Assembly: GCA_029940175.1 (NCBI GenBank)
Contig: JAOZRM010000031.1
Span: forward strand, 1-19,655
DNA: 19,655 nucleotides
Source of the DNA: Candidatus Sabulitectum sp.
Lineage (GTDB): Bacteria; Fermentibacterota; Fermentibacteria; Fermentibacterales; JCC-6
Direction of reading: 5' to 3'
The translations under genes and the position numbers were made by a program. The notes beneath the pieces were generated by a model, which saw only the letters and a program-made list of their open reading frames with translations, searched no databases and was not told where the DNA came from. Position 1 is the first letter of the stretch; every line of letters starts with the position of its first letter. Positions 6,544-13,280 of the stretch are shown piece after piece.

Positions 6544-7986
6544 CTAGTATGCCCGGGCAATTATTGCTGTAGTGGAAGTTTCCCTTCCAGTAAGGAAACA
6601 AGTACCGGTACCAGGTCTTTGCTCAAGAGGCAGACATCTGACTGTGGCTTTGGTTTCTTCCTGGATCTTTGTCTCGTCTTCACTGCTGCCATCCCACCAG
6701 ACACGGTAGAATCCAGGTTGAGCAGTAAGAAGCTTCTTGAACTCAGGGTAAGTATCCACATCGTAAGTGTGATCATCTCTGAATTTTACGGCAGCAGCCA
6801 GCATTTCATCCTGTATGGTGGTAAGGAAGCTCTGCACGGCTTCAGCGATACCATCCATCGGAATTGTAAACTTGTTTTCGCGGCCTGGTTTGTTTCTCTG
6901 ACTGGCCATTACGTGCCCTTCGGCCAGATCACGAGGGCCGATTTCAAGTCGGAGAGGAACTCCGCGAACTTCCCAGTGGTTGAATTTGAAGCCAGGACTC
7001 ATTCCCTCTCTGTCATCAAGCAGTGCTCTGATGCCAAGTTCCTTCATTTCGTTTACAATCCTGTTTGCTGCTTCTAGAACGGCTGTTTTTTCATCTTCTT
7101 TTCTGGCTATGGGAACAACAACTGCCTGTACAGGTGACAGTTTTGGCGGGAGCTTCAGGCCGTGTTCATCACCATGAACCATGATAACAGCACCGACGAG
7201 TCTGGTTGTAACACCCCAGCTGGTCTGATGTACGAACTGCCTCTTGTTGTTTGCATCCAGATAGAGTGTTTCAAAAGCTTTGGCGAAATTGGTTCCCAGA
7301 TAGTGGCTTGTACCACCCTGCAAAGCCCATCCATTGGCCATCATTGATTCGATGGTATAGGTACTCACAGCTCCTGCGAATTTTTCCTTCTCTGTTTTCT
7401 TCCCGGGTATCACGGGAATTCCGGCTACATTGTACATGAAGTCGGTGTAAACACTAAGCATGCGCATGGTCTCTTCCTGTGCATCTTCTTCTGTGGCGTG
7501 GGCTGTATGCCCCTCCTGCCAGAGAAATTCAGTTGTTCTCAGGAAGGGTCTGGGGCGAAGTTCCCACCTGACTACGTTAGCCCACTGATTGAGAAGCAGT
7601 GGAAGATCTCTGTAGCTGTTTATCCATTTGCTGAACATGTGATTTATGATAGTTTCAGATGTGGGACGAACCACAAGTGGCTCTTCCAGCTTCTTACCGC
7701 CGGCATGGGTGACTATTGCCAGCTCAGGGCTGAATCCTTCTACATGATCTGCCTCCTTCTTAAGGAAGCTTTCAGGAATCAGAAGAGGGAAGTAGGCATT
7801 ACTGTGTCCGGTGTCTTTGAAGCGTTTGTCCAGATCATCTTTCATCAGTTCCCAGATAGAGTATCCGTAAGGGCGAATAACCATGCAGCCCCGGACTGGA
7901 GCTGAATCGGAAAGCTCTGCTTCTCTAATCACATCCAGATACCATCTGGAGAAATCCTTTTCCGGACTGGTAATGTTCTTTGCCAT
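6544..7986 (-). CDS. proS: Prolyl-tRNA synthetase, archaeal/eukaryote-type
   Basis: A 480-residue class II synthetase that charges tRNA-Pro in the cytoplasm. Catalytic-domain motifs: GCMVIRPYGYSIWELM (motif 1 region), VVRPTSETIINHMFSKWI and LRTTEFLWQEGHTAHAT (motif 2), GGTSHYLGTNFAKAFE, and GDEHGLKLPP (motif 3 side). These are followed by the anticodon-binding domain (VVVPIARKEDEKTAVLEAA) and a C-terminal domain ending in the family's usual terminal Tyr (IARAY). It lacks the YbaK-type editing insertion of the bacterial-type enzyme. Odd point: the C-terminal zinc site seems mostly lost. Where relatives have WCG...CE and CxxC, this has FYRVWWDGSSEDE and TCFLTGRE, keeping one likely ligand. Start: ATG with AAAGG about 6 bases upstream. 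The upstream 50 bases are very AT-rich and probably hold the promoter, but no single one stands out. Confidence 0.95.
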   Translation of the reverse strand: MAKNITSPEKDFSRWYLDVIREAELSDSAPVRGCMVIRPYGYSIWELMKDDLDKRFKDTGHSNAYFPLLIPESFLKKEADHVEGFSPELAIVTHAGGKKLEEPLVVRPTSETIINHMFSKWINSYRDLPLLLNQWANVVRWELRPRPFLRTTEFLWQEGHTAHATEEDAQEETMRMLSVYTDFMYNVAGIPVIPGKKTEKEKFAGAVSTYTIESMMANGWALQGGTSHYLGTNFAKAFETLYLDANNKRQFVHQTSWGVTTRLVGAVIMVHGDEHGLKLPPKLSPVQAVVVPIARKEDEKTAVLEAANRIVNEMKELGIRALLDDREGMSPGFKFNHWEVRGVPLRLEIGPRDLAEGHVMASQRNKPGRENKFTIPMDGIAEAVQSFLTTIQDEMLAAAVKFRDDHTYDVDTYPEFKKLLTAQPGFYRVWWDGSSEDETKIQEETKATVRCLPLEQRPGTGTCFLTGRETSTTAIIARAY

Positions 7987-8057
7987 GATTGCCTTTCATT
8001 ATAATGCTTAATATAAAATAAATAACAAATATGCGTAGTCTCTCAAATACGGGGGGT

Positions 8058-8086
8058 TTGACGTGAGCCTGAGTAACCGGTAATAT
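8058..8086 (+). promoter_or_regulatory. Strong sigma70-type promoter before the structured RNA
   Basis: TTGACG (8058-8063), a 17-base spacer, then TAATAT (8081-8086, overlapping TATAAT at 8084-8089). Transcription should begin around 8092-8096, exactly where the long closing stem of the predicted RNA begins and about 240 bases before panB. Confidence 0.7.
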
Positions 8087-8092
8087 AATCAG

Positions 8093-8256
8093 TGTCGGGG
8101 GACCAGAGATCTGAGAGTGGTAATTTACCCATGAAGGCAGCACCTGTCTGCTTCGGAGGCGCCCTCCTTCTCGGTGGGAAGACTCATAGACCCAGGCAGC
8201 TGCGCTAAGTCCTTTAACCCTGTTGTAAGAGCATTCCTCAGGGTTTGGTCCCCTTC
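8093..8256 (+). ncRNA. Candidate 6S-like structured RNA (about 160 nt)
   Basis: The non-coding stretch between proS and panB folds by hand into a rod. The closing stem is GGGGACCA (8098-8105) with TGGTCCCC (8246-8253), then TCTGAG (8110-8115) with CTCAGG (8237-8242). A large open bubble follows (about 21 nt on the 5' side, 33 nt on the 3' side). The distal stem is GCAG (8137-8140) with CTGC (8200-8203), then CTGTCTG (8144-8150) with CAGGCAG (8193-8199). The tip holds small hairpins, including GGAGG-CGC-CCTCC at 8155-8167. Size, closing stem, central bubble and long distal arm are those of 6S RNA, which mimics an open promoter and binds sigma70 RNA polymerase. It has its own promoter and no clear terminator, so read-through into panB is possible. 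Primary sequence does not let me confirm the family; a panB leader element is the alternative. Confidence 0.5.
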
Positions 8257-8337
8257 AACCCCTTCGTCCCATTCATTACACTTTCCGGCAAATTCAATTA
8301 TCTTTCTGCTGTACTTCTACGATTAAGGTGGAGCAAA

Positions 8338-9159
8338 ATGGCAGGTAAAAGAATTACTGTAAAGACAATCGCAGCAATGAAAAAGCGTGGTGAACAAATA
8401 GTAGCTCTCACTGCTTATGACTTTCATACTGCCCGTATGGAAGAAACAGCGGGAGTTCACATGATTCTTGTGGGGGATTCGTTCCAGATGGCAGTTCTGG
8501 GAGAAGAAACTACTCTGGGTGCAAGCATGGATGTTCTTGTTGCTCATTGCAAGGCTGTGCGAAAAGGCGCACCGGATACTCTGGTGGTGGGGGATATGCC
8601 GTTCGGCAGCTATCAGCCTTCAGATGAGATCGCCATTAAGAATGCAGTTCGGTTTGTTGCAGAGGCTGGAGCAGATGCAGTTAAACTTGAAGGTGGTAAC
8701 AGTGCTGCAATTAGCCGTGTTAAGGCAATCGTGAACTCTGGGATTCCAGTCATGGGGCACATTGGTCTTCTTCCTCAATCCATTAAAAGTGAGGGTAGTT
8801 ACCGTGTGGTAAGATCAGATTCCGAGGAGATTCTTCTTGAGCAGATAAGAGCTCTGGATGAAGCAGGCGCATTTTCAGCTGTTCTTGAGATGATTGAAGA
8901 GGAAGTGGCTGCAAAGATTTCCAGTGTTTCAGGCATAGCAACCATTGGTATTGGCGCAGGAAGATACACCCATGGTCAGATTCTTGTGGTGAATGACATG
9001 CTGGGAATGAATGGGGATTTCAACCCGAAATTCTTAAAAAAATATGCTGACCTTCACTCGGTTATCAAGTCAGCTCTGGATAACTATGTGAGTGATGTAA
9101 CCGGTGGAGCTTTCCCCGGTGAGGAAAATGTATTCAAGGGAAGGGGAAAAGCCCAGTGA
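8338..9159 (+). CDS. panB: 3-methyl-2-oxobutanoate hydroxymethyltransferase
   Basis: Transfers a hydroxymethyl group from 5,10-methylene-tetrahydrofolate to alpha-ketoisovalerate to make ketopantoate, the first committed step of pantothenate and coenzyme A synthesis. The 273 residues match the family's normal length. Visible motifs: ALTAYDFHTARMEETAGVHMILVGDSF with the metal-binding Asp, VVGDMPFGSY, VKLEGG, PVMGHIGLLPQS, the catalytic-Glu segment AVLEMIEEEVA, and IGIGAG near the C-terminus. The usual cDGQ after IGIGAG is THGQ here. The frame continues upstream to a TTG at 8245, but the ATG at 8338 has GGTGGAG about 6 bases upstream and gives the normal N-terminus. First gene of a four-gene overlapping operon. 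It could be read from the promoter at 8058 through the predicted RNA. Confidence 0.96.
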   Translation: MAGKRITVKTIAAMKKRGEQIVALTAYDFHTARMEETAGVHMILVGDSFQMAVLGEETTLGASMDVLVAHCKAVRKGAPDTLVVGDMPFGSYQPSDEIAIKNAVRFVAEAGADAVKLEGGNSAAISRVKAIVNSGIPVMGHIGLLPQSIKSEGSYRVVRSDSEEILLEQIRALDEAGAFSAVLEMIEEEVAAKISSVSGIATIGIGAGRYTHGQILVVNDMLGMNGDFNPKFLKKYADLHSVIKSALDNYVSDVTGGAFPGEENVFKGRGKAQ

Positions 9160-10379
9160 AAATTCTGGTGATTGGCAGCGGAGGTCGTGAACATGCTCTT
9201 GCATGGGCACTGCACAGTAATGGAGCAAATACAGTTCTGGTTAATCCGGGAAACCCCGGAACTGCAGAATTTGCAAGGAACATAGTTGGCGATTCTGTGG
9301 AGATTGCAGTAAAGGAATCTGTAGACCTGGTAGTTGTAGGCCCTGAAGCTCCCCTTGTTAACGGCATTGCCGGACATCTTGCAAAGAAGGGGATTCCGTG
9401 TTTTGGACCTTCAGCAGAATGCGCTCGTCTTGAGGGCAGCAAGTGGTTTGCCAAAGAGATAATGGCATCTGCCGGTGTTCCTACTGCTACTGGACAGAAA
9501 TTTTCGGATCCACTTTCCGCAATCGATTACATGGGGCAGTATCCCGATAAATTTGTGATCAAGGCCGATGGTCTTGCTGCAGGTAAAGGTGTTTACCTTC
9601 CAGGAACAAAAAAAGAATCTGATACCATTATTGGAGATCTGTTTAAAGGCAGCCTGGGCCAGGCGGGTGCTTCTGTTGTGATAGAGCAGAGGCTTGAAGG
9701 CCGCGAGGTAAGTGTTCTTGCTGTGTGCAACGGAACAGATGCTGTTATTCTTCCACCCAGTCGTGATCACAAGCGAGCTTTTGACGGTGACATGGGCCCA
9801 AATACCGGAGGAATGGGTGCAGTGTGTCCCCCGACGGATGTTCCCTATGATTTCGGGGAGTATGTGCGGGAAAGAGTAATACTGCCGGTACTGAAGGTAA
9901 TGAATGAAAAGGGGATGGAATTCAGAGGTGTTCTTTACGCCGGTTTGATGATCACGGAATTCGGTCCCTTTGTTCTTGAGTTCAATGTTCGGTTTGGTGA
10001 TCCGGAGACACAGGCTGTTCTGCCCATGGTCAAGAGTGATATTGCAGCACTTTTTTTAGCTGCAGCCAATGGAGAGGAACTGCCTCCTGTCGAATTTAGA
10101 GATGGAGCCTCGGCATGCATAATTTTAGCTTCTGGAGGGTATCCAGGCAGCTATTCAAAAGGCTACAAAATAACAGGTTACAAAGATACTGAATCTCTTG
10201 TATTTCATGCTGGAACATCTGAGATTGATGGCACTATAGTCACTTCCGGAGGAAGAGTTATTGGAGTTACAGCTTTGGGTGAAGACATAGATGAGGCTCT
10301 TGAAAAGGCCTACCGGGATGCAGATATGATTGAGTTTGAGGGCAAACACATGAGAAGAGACATTGGAGTGACAGTATGA
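9156..10379 (+). CDS. purD: Phosphoribosylamine-glycine ligase (GAR synthetase)
   Basis: ATP-dependent second step of purine synthesis, joining 5-phosphoribosylamine and glycine. The 407 residues carry the N-terminal domain MKILVIGSGGREHALAW, then VVVGPEAPLVNGI, the ATP-grasp core (FVIKADGLAAGKGVYL, SRDHKRAFDGDMGPNTGGMGA, LEFNVRFGDPETQAVLP) and a C-terminal domain ending VTALGEDIDEALEKAY. Slightly shorter than the usual 420-430 residues, with no motif missing. It starts with GTG in a 4-base GTGA overlap with the panB stop, preceded by an AAGGGGA site, so translation is probably coupled. Confidence 0.96.
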   Translation: MKILVIGSGGREHALAWALHSNGANTVLVNPGNPGTAEFARNIVGDSVEIAVKESVDLVVVGPEAPLVNGIAGHLAKKGIPCFGPSAECARLEGSKWFAKEIMASAGVPTATGQKFSDPLSAIDYMGQYPDKFVIKADGLAAGKGVYLPGTKKESDTIIGDLFKGSLGQAGASVVIEQRLEGREVSVLAVCNGTDAVILPPSRDHKRAFDGDMGPNTGGMGAVCPPTDVPYDFGEYVRERVILPVLKVMNEKGMEFRGVLYAGLMITEFGPFVLEFNVRFGDPETQAVLPMVKSDIAALFLAAANGEELPPVEFRDGASACIILASGGYPGSYSKGYKITGYKDTESLVFHAGTSEIDGTIVTSGGRVIGVTALGEDIDEALEKAYRDADMIEFEGKHMRRDIGVTV

Positions 10380-10825
10380 AACCACTTGTAGGAATATTGA
10401 TGGGCAGCGAGAGTGATCGGGACACAATGAACAAGACCGAGGACATTCTCAAGAGCCTTGATATTGCGTATGAAGTTAATGTAATGAGCGCGCATCGTAA
10501 CCCGGTGAAGGTCAAGGAATACACTCAGACAGCCGCAGACAGAGGGTTGAAAGTTATTATCGCCGGTGCCGGTCTGGCTGCTCACCTTGCCGGAGCTATT
10601 GCTGCGAATACTCTTTTGCCTGTGATCGGTGTTCCAATTGAAGGTGGGCCACTCAGAGGGTTTGATGCTCTTCTTTCCACGGTTATGATGCCAAAGGGTG
10701 TTCCAGTGGCAACAGTCGCCATAGGCAGCCACGGAGCCAGGAATGCCGCTTACCTTGCGGCACAGATCATCGCCCTTACCGATGAAAAGGTACTCACAGC
10801 TCTTAAGGCAGCCCGTGGCTGGTAG
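10376..10825 (+). CDS. purE: 5-(carboxyamino)imidazole ribonucleotide mutase-type PurE
   Basis: A 149-residue PurE that makes 4-carboxy-5-aminoimidazole ribonucleotide in purine synthesis. Motifs: GILMGSESDRDTM (phosphate-binding loop), VMSAHRNP (catalytic His; SAHRTP in most class I enzymes), IAGAGLAAHLAGAIAANT, PVIGVPI and GFDALLSTVMMPKGVPVATVAIG. The features favour class I (N5-CAIR mutase), which normally needs PurK; no purK lies in the window, so direct AIR carboxylation cannot be excluded. ATGA overlap with purD and a GGAG site 7 bases upstream of the ATG. Confidence 0.95.
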   Translation: MKPLVGILMGSESDRDTMNKTEDILKSLDIAYEVNVMSAHRNPVKVKEYTQTAADRGLKVIIAGAGLAAHLAGAIAANTLLPVIGVPIEGGPLRGFDALLSTVMMPKGVPVATVAIGSHGARNAAYLAAQIIALTDEKVLTALKAARGW

Positions 10826-11405
10826 AGTTCTCAAGATAAATACAGAATTGCCGGAGGAGGAGACCGTAAAAGCGGTCTCCTCCGTTTTAAAAGCAGGAGG
10901 CACTGCAATCTACCCATCGGACACTGTTTACGGCATAATAGCAGACAGTCACAACAGAGATGCCTGTGAAACAGTTGCAAGAATTAAAGGCTACTCCGCC
11001 ATAAGACCATTCATTGTGCTCATTCCTGATATCTCATCAGCATTAGCAATGATAGATAAAGCAGACGCAGAGAAACTGATGCACAAATACTGGCCAGGTC
11101 CGGTCACCCTGGTGTTCAAAGCAAACACTACCGTTCCCGACTGGTTGGTTAGTTCCAGTGGTACCGTAGCTCTTAGACAACCAGCCGACCATCTGTCACA
11201 AGCCATTCTGAAGGAAACAGGCAGATTCCTCATCACGACAAGCGCCAACGCAAAAGATCAGCCATTCCCTCTGACCATCTCAGGCATTAGCAGTGAGATG
11301 ATCAACTCAGTGAACCTTACCCTTAACGCAGGCCCTCTTTCCGTTCGCAAGCCCTCGAAAGTACTGGACTGCACAGGTTCAACGCCGGTGGAAGTAAGAA
11401 GTTGA
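10815..11405 (+). CDS. YrdC/Sua5-domain protein (threonylcarbamoyl-AMP synthase-like)
   Basis: 196 residues if started at the GTG at 10815, which overlaps the purE stop and follows AAGG at a spacing of 6-7 bases. The frame is open to 10743, but that part lies inside purE. The YrdC fold is clear: VLKAGGTAIYPSDTVYGI, WPGPVTLVFKA, GTVALRQP, FLITTSANAKDQP and KVLDCTGSTPVEVRS. The family makes threonylcarbamoyl-AMP for t6A in tRNA, or in the YciO branch has other nucleotide-binding roles. The basic motif usually written KGRPxxKP is IKGYSAIRP here, so one Arg is replaced by Tyr. The Sua5 C-terminal domain is absent. TsaC or YciO cannot be settled. Last gene of the panB-purD-purE operon. A terminator-like hairpin lies in its first codons. 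Confidence 0.82.
   Translation: MAGRVLKINTELPEEETVKAVSSVLKAGGTAIYPSDTVYGIIADSHNRDACETVARIKGYSAIRPFIVLIPDISSALAMIDKADAEKLMHKYWPGPVTLVFKANTTVPDWLVSSSGTVALRQPADHLSQAILKETGRFLITTSANAKDQPFPLTISGISSEMINSVNLTLNAGPLSVRKPSKVLDCTGSTPVEVRS
10856..10888 (+). terminator. Terminator-like hairpin inside the start of yrdC
   Basis: A perfect 11-bp stem, GGAGGAGACCG (10856-10866) with CGGTCTCCTCC (10873-10883), loop TAAAAG, then GTTTT. It begins 30 bases after the purE stop, where an intrinsic terminator would be expected, yet it lies within codons 14-25 of the yrdC frame and encodes its first helix. It could cut expression of yrdC relative to the pur genes, or be opened by ribosomes translating yrdC. Confidence 0.6.
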
Positions 11406-11534
11406 TCCAAGCGCTGCTTCCAAGTTACAATCAATACCTCAACCAATCAGTTTCAGTAAAAAGAATAGATTTGATATATCTGGTTACCCAAGCTTATGAT
11501 CACAATTGTACAAGAACAACTTATCACACAGATG
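11406..11534. other. Intergenic stretch, first part, no gene seen
   Basis: The start of the 411-base gap between yrdC and the sulfatase-family gene. It is AT-rich with scattered stops in all frames. I see no hairpin with a T-run after the yrdC stop, and no RNA motif. The rest of the gap holds the paralogue remnant (11535-11722) and a promoter candidate. Confidence 0.4.
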
Positions 11535-11722
11535 GGAACTCATTCCGCTTGTGATTCTGTTTGTGGCTAGTCATGCTGGCTCCACTTGTTTCTGTATTTT
11601 TCAAGAAAGCCCGGAACATTGATCCCCTATGGTGTCCGAAGTGCGGAGGTTTTCAGAATGAATTGGCTGCCTTGCATGCTGTGATGGGATTGCGAAAAAT
11701 CCATTATGCAATTGATTATTGA
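11535..11722 (+). pseudogene. Remnant of a paralogue of the GT-C-like membrane protein at 15029
   Basis: 11540-11569 matches 15042-15071 (codons 5-15 of the membrane protein) at 28 of 30 bases. Three bases later, 11573-11603 matches 15797-15827 (its FMLAPLVSVFF segment) at 29 of 31 bases. In the intact gene these pieces are about 725 bases apart, so the remnant has lost the middle, and the two pieces are in different frames. The second frame stays open as a 49-codon ORF from ATG 11573 to TGA 11720-11722, continuing FFKKARNIDPLWCPKCGGF and ending HYAIDY. It includes a CPKCG knuckle not found in the membrane protein, and has no good ribosome-binding site. Most likely a decayed duplicate; a short expressed protein is a weaker possibility. 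Confidence 0.6.
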
Positions 11723-11724
11723 TC

Positions 11725-11752
11725 TTGACTTCCGACAGCCTGAAAGTATATC
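11725..11752 (+). promoter_or_regulatory. Possible promoter of the sulfatase-family gene
   Basis: TTGACT (11725-11730), 16 bases, TATATC (11747-11752). Transcription would begin near 11759 and leave a leader of about 58 bases before the ATG at 11817. The -35 is good and the -10 moderate. Confidence 0.4.
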
Positions 11753-11816
11753 ATTCCTCTGTGATACAAGCAGTAAAAATATTGCATTACTTAATATTTA
11801 TAGTATTGGAGCGTAA

Positions 11817-13169
11817 ATGATGCTTAAAGGCAAAGTATATCTAGTCTTGCTACTGTCTTTGCTATCTTGCTCAGATCAGGGCAGAATCGGTAATCAGCTT
11901 CCAGTAGAAATAGCTGGGCACAAGAACATAATACTGATAATTATTGATACTTTGAGGGCTGATCATTTATCCTGTTATGGTTATCACAGACCCACATCGC
12001 CTACATTGGACAGTCTGGCCAGATCTGGAATTCTCTGGACCAACGCCCAGGCCCAGGCTCCCTGGACACTCCCTGCGCATGCAACGATATGGACGGGATT
12101 GTCTGTGAAATCCCATGGAACAACCGGTGTTCTTGGCTGGAGTCGGGGAGATGAAGGAGGAAAGAATTTCGCACTTGATCCTGCTCTTCCAACTGCGCCA
12201 GAGCTTTTCAGCCAGGCAGGTTTCACAACCTGGGGATTGGCAAATGTTGCCGTGCTCAGGGATATTTATGGATTTAACAGGGGATTTGATTACTATTCAT
12301 TCAACAATACCGGGCATGGTAAAGCGGCTGAGTCGGTGGACTCACTGATCTACTGGTTGAATGAGCACAACGATGAACGCTTCTTCTGCATGCTGCATCT
12401 GTTCGACGTACATGATCCATACGATCCTCCGCAACCGTACGACAGGATGTTCGATCCGGAAGGTGCACAGGGGATCACCACATGGCAGACGGAAGACGGA
12501 GTTCCCATTAATCTGGAGGACAGGGATCACCTGGAAGCAATGTACGATGGTGAGATCGCCTGGGTCGACAGTAATCTGGGAAGACTTTTCTCATGGATGC
12601 GTACTGCTGGTCTTGCGGATAATACACTGATAATAGTTACATCTGATCACGGCGAGGAATTTCTGGAACATGGTGGTGTGTTCCACCGAACTACTTTTTA
12701 TCAGGAAGTTGTCCATATCCCCCTTATCATGGCTGGTCCCGGGATTGGTGAAGGACTTACGAATTCCACCACCGTTGGGCAGTTCGATATTCTGCCAACG
12801 CTTCTTGCCTGGTCTGGTCTGGAGAGTGATACTCACTTTGACGGAACAGACATCCTGCAGCCAGGGTTAGATATCAATCGTCCTATACCTGCCAGCGGAA
12901 ATACACCGCTCCCCCTGGATACCCTGCCGCAGCTCGCTTCGGTTGTTGTGAATCGGGAGAAAACCATAATTATGACCGATCTTGAAACCACTGTTTCGTA
13001 CGATCTGAACATGGACACAGGAGAAAATGATCCACTGCCCGGAGACTCGACAGGTATCGAAAAAGTACTGTACTACTGGGCCACTCCGCCTGTGGGAGCT
13101 CCTGAATATGCCGTGCCCGACCAGGAGGCAACAGATGCACTGAGGGATCTGGGGTACATCGATAACTAA
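11817..13169 (+). CDS. Lipoprotein of the sulfatase / alkaline phosphatase superfamily
   Basis: A 450-residue metal-dependent hydrolase anchored outside the inner membrane. The signal peptide ends in a lipobox, LLSC with Cys18. Superfamily signatures: IIIDTLRADHLSCYGY with the first metal Asp (Asp44), APWTLPAHATIWTGL, HLFDVHDPYDPP and TSDHGEEFLEHGG (Asp277, His278), followed by VFHRTTFYQEVVHIPLI. The nucleophile position is Thr84 (W-T-L-P-A-H) where true sulfatases have Cys/Ser in CxPSR for formylglycine. It therefore probably works with Thr as in phosphatases and phosphoglycerol or phosphoethanolamine transferases, and need not be a sulfatase. The C-terminal part resembles related lipoproteins ending in a short ATDALRDLGYI. 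Start: ATG after TTGGAG; the adjacent ATG at 11820 is equally possible. Followed by a terminator that overlaps the stop codon. Substrate unknown. Confidence 0.88.
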   Translation: MMLKGKVYLVLLLSLLSCSDQGRIGNQLPVEIAGHKNIILIIIDTLRADHLSCYGYHRPTSPTLDSLARSGILWTNAQAQAPWTLPAHATIWTGLSVKSHGTTGVLGWSRGDEGGKNFALDPALPTAPELFSQAGFTTWGLANVAVLRDIYGFNRGFDYYSFNNTGHGKAAESVDSLIYWLNEHNDERFFCMLHLFDVHDPYDPPQPYDRMFDPEGAQGITTWQTEDGVPINLEDRDHLEAMYDGEIAWVDSNLGRLFSWMRTAGLADNTLIIVTSDHGEEFLEHGGVFHRTTFYQEVVHIPLIMAGPGIGEGLTNSTTVGQFDILPTLLAWSGLESDTHFDGTDILQPGLDINRPIPASGNTPLPLDTLPQLASVVVNREKTIIMTDLETTVSYDLNMDTGENDPLPGDSTGIEKVLYYWATPPVGAPEYAVPDQEATDALRDLGYIDN

Positions 13170-13204
13170 ACACCGGCCCTTGTTAAACAGGGGCAGTGTT
13201 TTCA
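13168..13204 (+). terminator. Intrinsic terminator of the sulfatase-family gene
   Basis: Inverted arms AAACAC..GCCCTTGT and ACAGGGGC.GTGTTT pair over 8 + 6 bp with a small internal loop and a 3-nt loop (TAA), running into TTTT. The outer arm begins in the stop codon itself. Confidence 0.7.
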
Positions 13205-13280
13205 ACCAGGTACACAGGATCCCGTCTTTGTTCCGGGATAATAAAGAGTGGACTTCCGTGGTTTTGAAGGCGAGAAAGCT

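Noticed and set aside
8096..8190. Resemblance to TPP riboswitch words (CTGAGA, TACCC, CACCTG, GTGGGAAG in the expected order)
   Set aside because: The conserved pyrophosphate-arm core (GCGTAGGGA and its partner) is missing, the neighbour is panB and not a thiamine gene, and the longer closing stem at 8098-8253 explains the segment better.
8161..8205. Cobalamin-riboswitch-like words (GGGAAG, GACCCAGGCAG)
   Set aside because: The B12-box and the GCCACTG region are absent, and the gene downstream is not B12-related.
13219..13239. Hairpin ATCCCG / CGGGAT between convergent genes as a terminator of the radical SAM gene
   Set aside because: Only six base pairs with a 9-nt loop and no T-run on either strand.
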